Source of the DNA: Thelephora terrestris
Lineage: Eukaryota > Basidiomycota > Agaricomycetes > Thelephorales > Thelephoraceae
NCBI GenBank assembly: GCA_015956445.1
Contig: WIUZ02000003.1
Span: 310,001-374,000 of the forward strand
Direction: 5' to 3'
DNA: 64,000 bases
A program made the translations under genes and the position numbers. This document shows positions 61,141 through 64,000 of the stretch, piece after piece. Under the pieces are notes generated by a model. That model saw only the letters and a list, made by a program, of their open reading frames with translations. It searched no databases and was not told the origin of the DNA. Positions within the stretch are counted from its first letter, which is position 1; the number at the start of each line of letters is the position of its first letter.

Positions 61141-62640
61141 CTACCTTCGCATTGAAGCCGTAAGCATGGTTTCTCCAGCGAGTTTCACGCTCCAGTCCGC
61201 TGTCAGCGAAGACAACCAGACTTGAACGGCTTCCTCTTCTCGCGTAAGGTATGTCTTCCTCGCCAGGTCCTCCCAGGTGACCAGCTTGCTCCACGGTACC
61301 TCCTGCTCCGCGGATTCATAGTACTTCTGGATCACCTTCAACGTCTGAGCGTAGATGAACTCGGGGTCCGTTCGCGCTCGGATAGAGGCGTTCGGGAAGC
61401 CAGCTTGGACCTTGGCCCTCTTCCCCACGGAGAGAAGCCGGCAGAGCGAGAGGAATCGAATCATCGTGAGATGATTAGTGATGTCCCACGAACATTCGGA
61501 GGTTATTGACCGATAGGTGTGAGACCCAGTCGTATGGGGAGAGGGAGATTGTGGTGTGCTGGGAGGCTTGCGGAGGGACCATCCGGGTGATAAACCGCGT
61601 GGGAGAAGTAGGTCGTGGATAGTAGAGTACTCGCTGGAAATGGAGGAAGCTCTTGATGGAGACCTTCGGTGCCGGCTCGAAGAGGGTTGGATGAACTCGC
61701 TGTTTGGATAATCCATTTTGAAATCTGAAATCGTCCGATCAGATTCCGACTCCGCGGGGGTCGAAGGCATCGGGGTGGAGATCTCGCTGCTCCAAGACTG
61801 GGAACGCTGATGACCTCTACAAGAGCCACCCGGCCGCTTGTCGAACATATCGACAAAAGAGGACCATCCAACCCTATCCAGGACCTGCCTGTAGCTCACC
61901 CTCGAGCCAAATCCCAACGCTCTCATGTAACCATTCTTCTTGTGTAGGGCGACCATTAGAGTGACCGTATCTGCCTTCACCTGAGCCAAGGCGATCAACG
62001 CCTCGTCAATCCAGGTTCGGGATTCCGGTTCTTGATAATGTTGGTAGACCTCCCAGATCATCTGCGCTCGCATGTGACAGGCGGTGTCACCTACATGAGC
62101 ATCGAAATCTGCGAGGATGCCCTTGTGTTCTGGATCTGAGAGGAGGATGTCGTGGGGAGAGTAGGCAAGGGAAAAGGTCTCAAGTGCATCTTCGACGGCC
62201 TGGAGACCATGGAGTATATGTAACAAAGTTCGTTTCAAATCTTGACCTCGTGTCTCTTTGGAAGGACTGGCAAGAAGAAGCGTAGCCATTGTACAGGAGG
62301 AGTAGGGAATAGTTACAGAAGGCCGAGACTTCGAGACCGTGGCGGAAAAGAGGTGGTCTTTAAACCAAAGAGAAAAAGGGGGGAGGAAACACAGGGCAGC
62401 GATCACCTCGCGTAATGAGGGCCCCGAGCGAGAGGTGATGATATAAGTGCCTGACGGTAAAGAGAGACACGGGACCTCTTGCTCCGGAAGGAAGCAGTCT
62501 GCTGTCTTCAATTGCCTCACCAAAAAAGAAGTAGAATCATCGAGAAGAACCTTATGCTCGGCGTCCACAAATTTGCCGCCTGAACATTGCAAGAGCAGCA
62601 CTAGAAGAACAACGAGGAGTGGCTCGGATGAGATTGTCAT
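61141..62640 (-). CDS. Uncharacterised protein, possibly secreted or membrane anchored
   Basis: A single long open frame. From the Met at 62640, the N-terminus MTISSEPLLVVLLVLLLQCS is strongly hydrophobic. The first 200 residues look globular (LLDDSTSFLVRQLKTADCFL, VEDALETFSLAYSPHDILL, HVGDTACHMRAQMIWEVYQ). A Ser/Pro-rich low-complexity linker follows (SSSRHRRSPSRASSISSEYS), then a helical end (WEDLARKTYLTREEEAVQVW). The frame continues 28 codons upstream to 62724. The family is not recognised. The last codon before the stop overlaps a possible donor (AAGG/GTAGAT-like AAG/GTAGATC), so the C-terminus might be spliced onto the gene at 60243. Confidence 0.5.
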   Translation of the reverse strand: MTISSEPLLVVLLVLLLQCSGGKFVDAEHKVLLDDSTSFLVRQLKTADCFLPEQEVPCLSLPSGTYIITSRSGPSLREVIAALCFLPPFSLWFKDHLFSATVSKSRPSVTIPYSSCTMATLLLASPSKETRGQDLKRTLLHILHGLQAVEDALETFSLAYSPHDILLSDPEHKGILADFDAHVGDTACHMRAQMIWEVYQHYQEPESRTWIDEALIALAQVKADTVTLMVALHKKNGYMRALGFGSRVSYRQVLDRVGWSSFVDMFDKRPGGSCRGHQRSQSWSSEISTPMPSTPAESESDRTISDFKMDYPNSEFIQPSSSRHRRSPSRASSISSEYSTIHDLLLPRGLSPGWSLRKPPSTPQSPSPHTTGSHTYRSITSECSWDITNHLTMIRFLSLCRLLSVGKRAKVQAGFPNASIRARTDPEFIYAQTLKVIQKYYESAEQEVPWSKLVTWEDLARKTYLTREEEAVQVWLSSLTADWSVKLAGETMLTASMRR

Positions 62641-62724
62641 CCACGGCTGGTGAGCCTTGCAGGGGCGGCGACCGTAAGTCTTCACGGAAACACACCGAGA
62701 ATTCTCGATCCCTTGTGGCGTCAT

Positions 62725-64000
62725 CAGAATCGGATAACCCGACGTGAGACCGAGTTCTTGAGGGGAAGACGACCGGTCCTGCCATGTGGCCCCACACCCT
62801 CAACAGGTCCACGTTGAGTGAGGCGAACACGAAGTACTCGTTCGAGAAATAAAGGAAACGGTTGGAAGTGGAGGAAACGAAGCCGCAAGAACCCCGCGCA
62901 TGTTCCGAATGCGGAAGTGCGGGTAGCCTCAAAACCTTCCCACGCTCTGCGCCATCTCCTCCCACGGGCAAAATCTTTTCGATTGTGGCCACCGCGACTC
63001 CGTGCCCAACACTCCTGACTAAGAGCTCTCGTATGCCTCTAGCTTGGATGGTGGAAATTTTTTCACATTTCAGTGTGATTAACGCAACGGTGTGGACGCA
63101 CTGAAGTTGGATCACTGCTTTCTCGGAGAACGCGGGCATCATGTTTCCCGCTTATTCCACCCTCTCGTACTGATGCAACCAAGCGTTCGATCAAATTGTG
63201 CGACACTTTTTGCAATGTATCCGCAATTGCTTCCTTGGACGCCAGCACAAAACACGGCCTCGGCATTTCCGGCGGAAGCTGACGATAGGAAAACCATGGT
63301 TAGAAGACATTAGACTTTCATGGACAGAACAGTGCAGCAGTCAGTCACGCCGTGCCACAAGAACTCGATAACGTTTGACGAAGTGTCCCCCCAGGACGGG
63401 CCGTTTCGGGAGTAAACTAAGACCAGTGTCCATTAGTCCCCTAAAGGCTCAAGCAGACCACGCTGAGGGATGTTGCCTCATGCAGGATAAAACACTTGCA
63501 CGAACTGGTCGCGAGATTCGATCTTGCGCGTCCGTGGCCCGGTCAAAACGTACTCCAACGCTTCTGTTACATGCAACCGTGTGTCAATTCTGCGGGCGGG
63601 GTTGGTGTCCCGTTGCTTCTTATTGTCTATTTCGAGCCCTTTTCTTTTGCACGTCCCGCGGCAAGGTGGAAGCCCACAGCCGAGACCGTTTGGGACCTAG
63701 GCTCCGGAAATTGCCACGCTCCTGGACCCGCCAGAGGCAGCGTTGGTCGTTGTCATGCCAGTTCCGAAACTTGGACAATCTGATTCCTGGGACGTATTAC
63801 TGGTTGTATTGAGACTCTTTGCACTTTGATTAGAGTAGCGCTGTGAGTGGTGCCCGAGATGGTCGAGGCAAATGTGTTCGATCGGTATCAGCGAGGTCCC
63901 CATGAGACCCAGTTCCCTTCATCCCGGCCTTCCAACCTAGGTCCCGTGCAGATTGGTCGGAGAAACACACCTCCTGAGTTCCGTTTATTCACAGATTTGT
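62725..64000. other. No gene recognised
   Basis: A minus-strand frame to 63142 overlaps the gene at 61141 in another phase and may hold a 5' exon, but I cannot support a model. The rest shows short frames only. Confidence 0.35.

Overview
The window is eukaryotic nuclear DNA from a filamentous basidiomycete, most likely an Agaricomycete. Genes are interrupted by many short introns (about 45-70 bp, GT...AG), TATA-type promoters sit 50-70 bp upstream of start codons, and the recognisable proteins are fungal. The F-box proteins and the tyrosine-kinase-like (TKL-type) proteins resemble families that I remember as strongly expanded in Thelephorales; that placement is from memory, not from a search.

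Layout. 1-5.6 kb: one intact gene for an acidic coiled-coil protein of unknown function (664-1923), then sparse DNA. 5.6-26.2 kb: accessory region with mostly minus-strand genes of one unusual family, plus one plus-strand member at 43.9-45.4 kb. Six members (called M1, M2, M3, M4, M6 and M7 here) carry two successive helix-loop-helix-like modules. Each module is cut by a phase-1 intron at the same codon of its second helix. A seventh gene (M5) shares the N-terminal coiled coil and promoter of M4 but has no HLH part. M1 and M2 lie in a roughly 2.7-kb direct duplication. The same stretch holds a 269-bp MITE and worn-down relics of an oxidoreductase gene. 28.1-32.5 kb: an intact MDR-type oxidoreductase and a Prp43/DHX15-type DEAH helicase with a DEVH box. 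32.6-42.6 kb: three tandem copies of a kinase-like gene (K1, K2, K3). K2 is fused to an NB-ARC-like STAND NTPase, K1 lacks that part, and K3 is a pseudogene. 45.4 kb: a possible solo LTR, preserved as a fossil. 47-64 kb: a pseudokinase (K4), two F-box genes, a trehalose-phosphate synthase-like regulatory subunit, a second kinase-like gene of the same family (K5), and two uncharacterised genes.

How it fits together. The core metabolic and RNA genes (oxidoreductase, helicase, trehalose synthase subunit) look single and conserved. Around them sit rapidly duplicating families: kinase-like and NLR-like proteins, F-box receptors, and the double-HLH proteins. K1, K2, K4 and K5 all end in, or contain near the end, a short cationic amphipathic segment. 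The double-HLH family is the strongest candidate for an undescribed system. Its shared intron positions, shared promoter layout (ACGT-core motif 20-22 bp beyond the TATA box) and varied N-termini suggest a set of co-regulated partner proteins, but DNA binding and dimerisation are inference only. Intron boundaries were chosen by eye, so exon ends may be off by a base or two.
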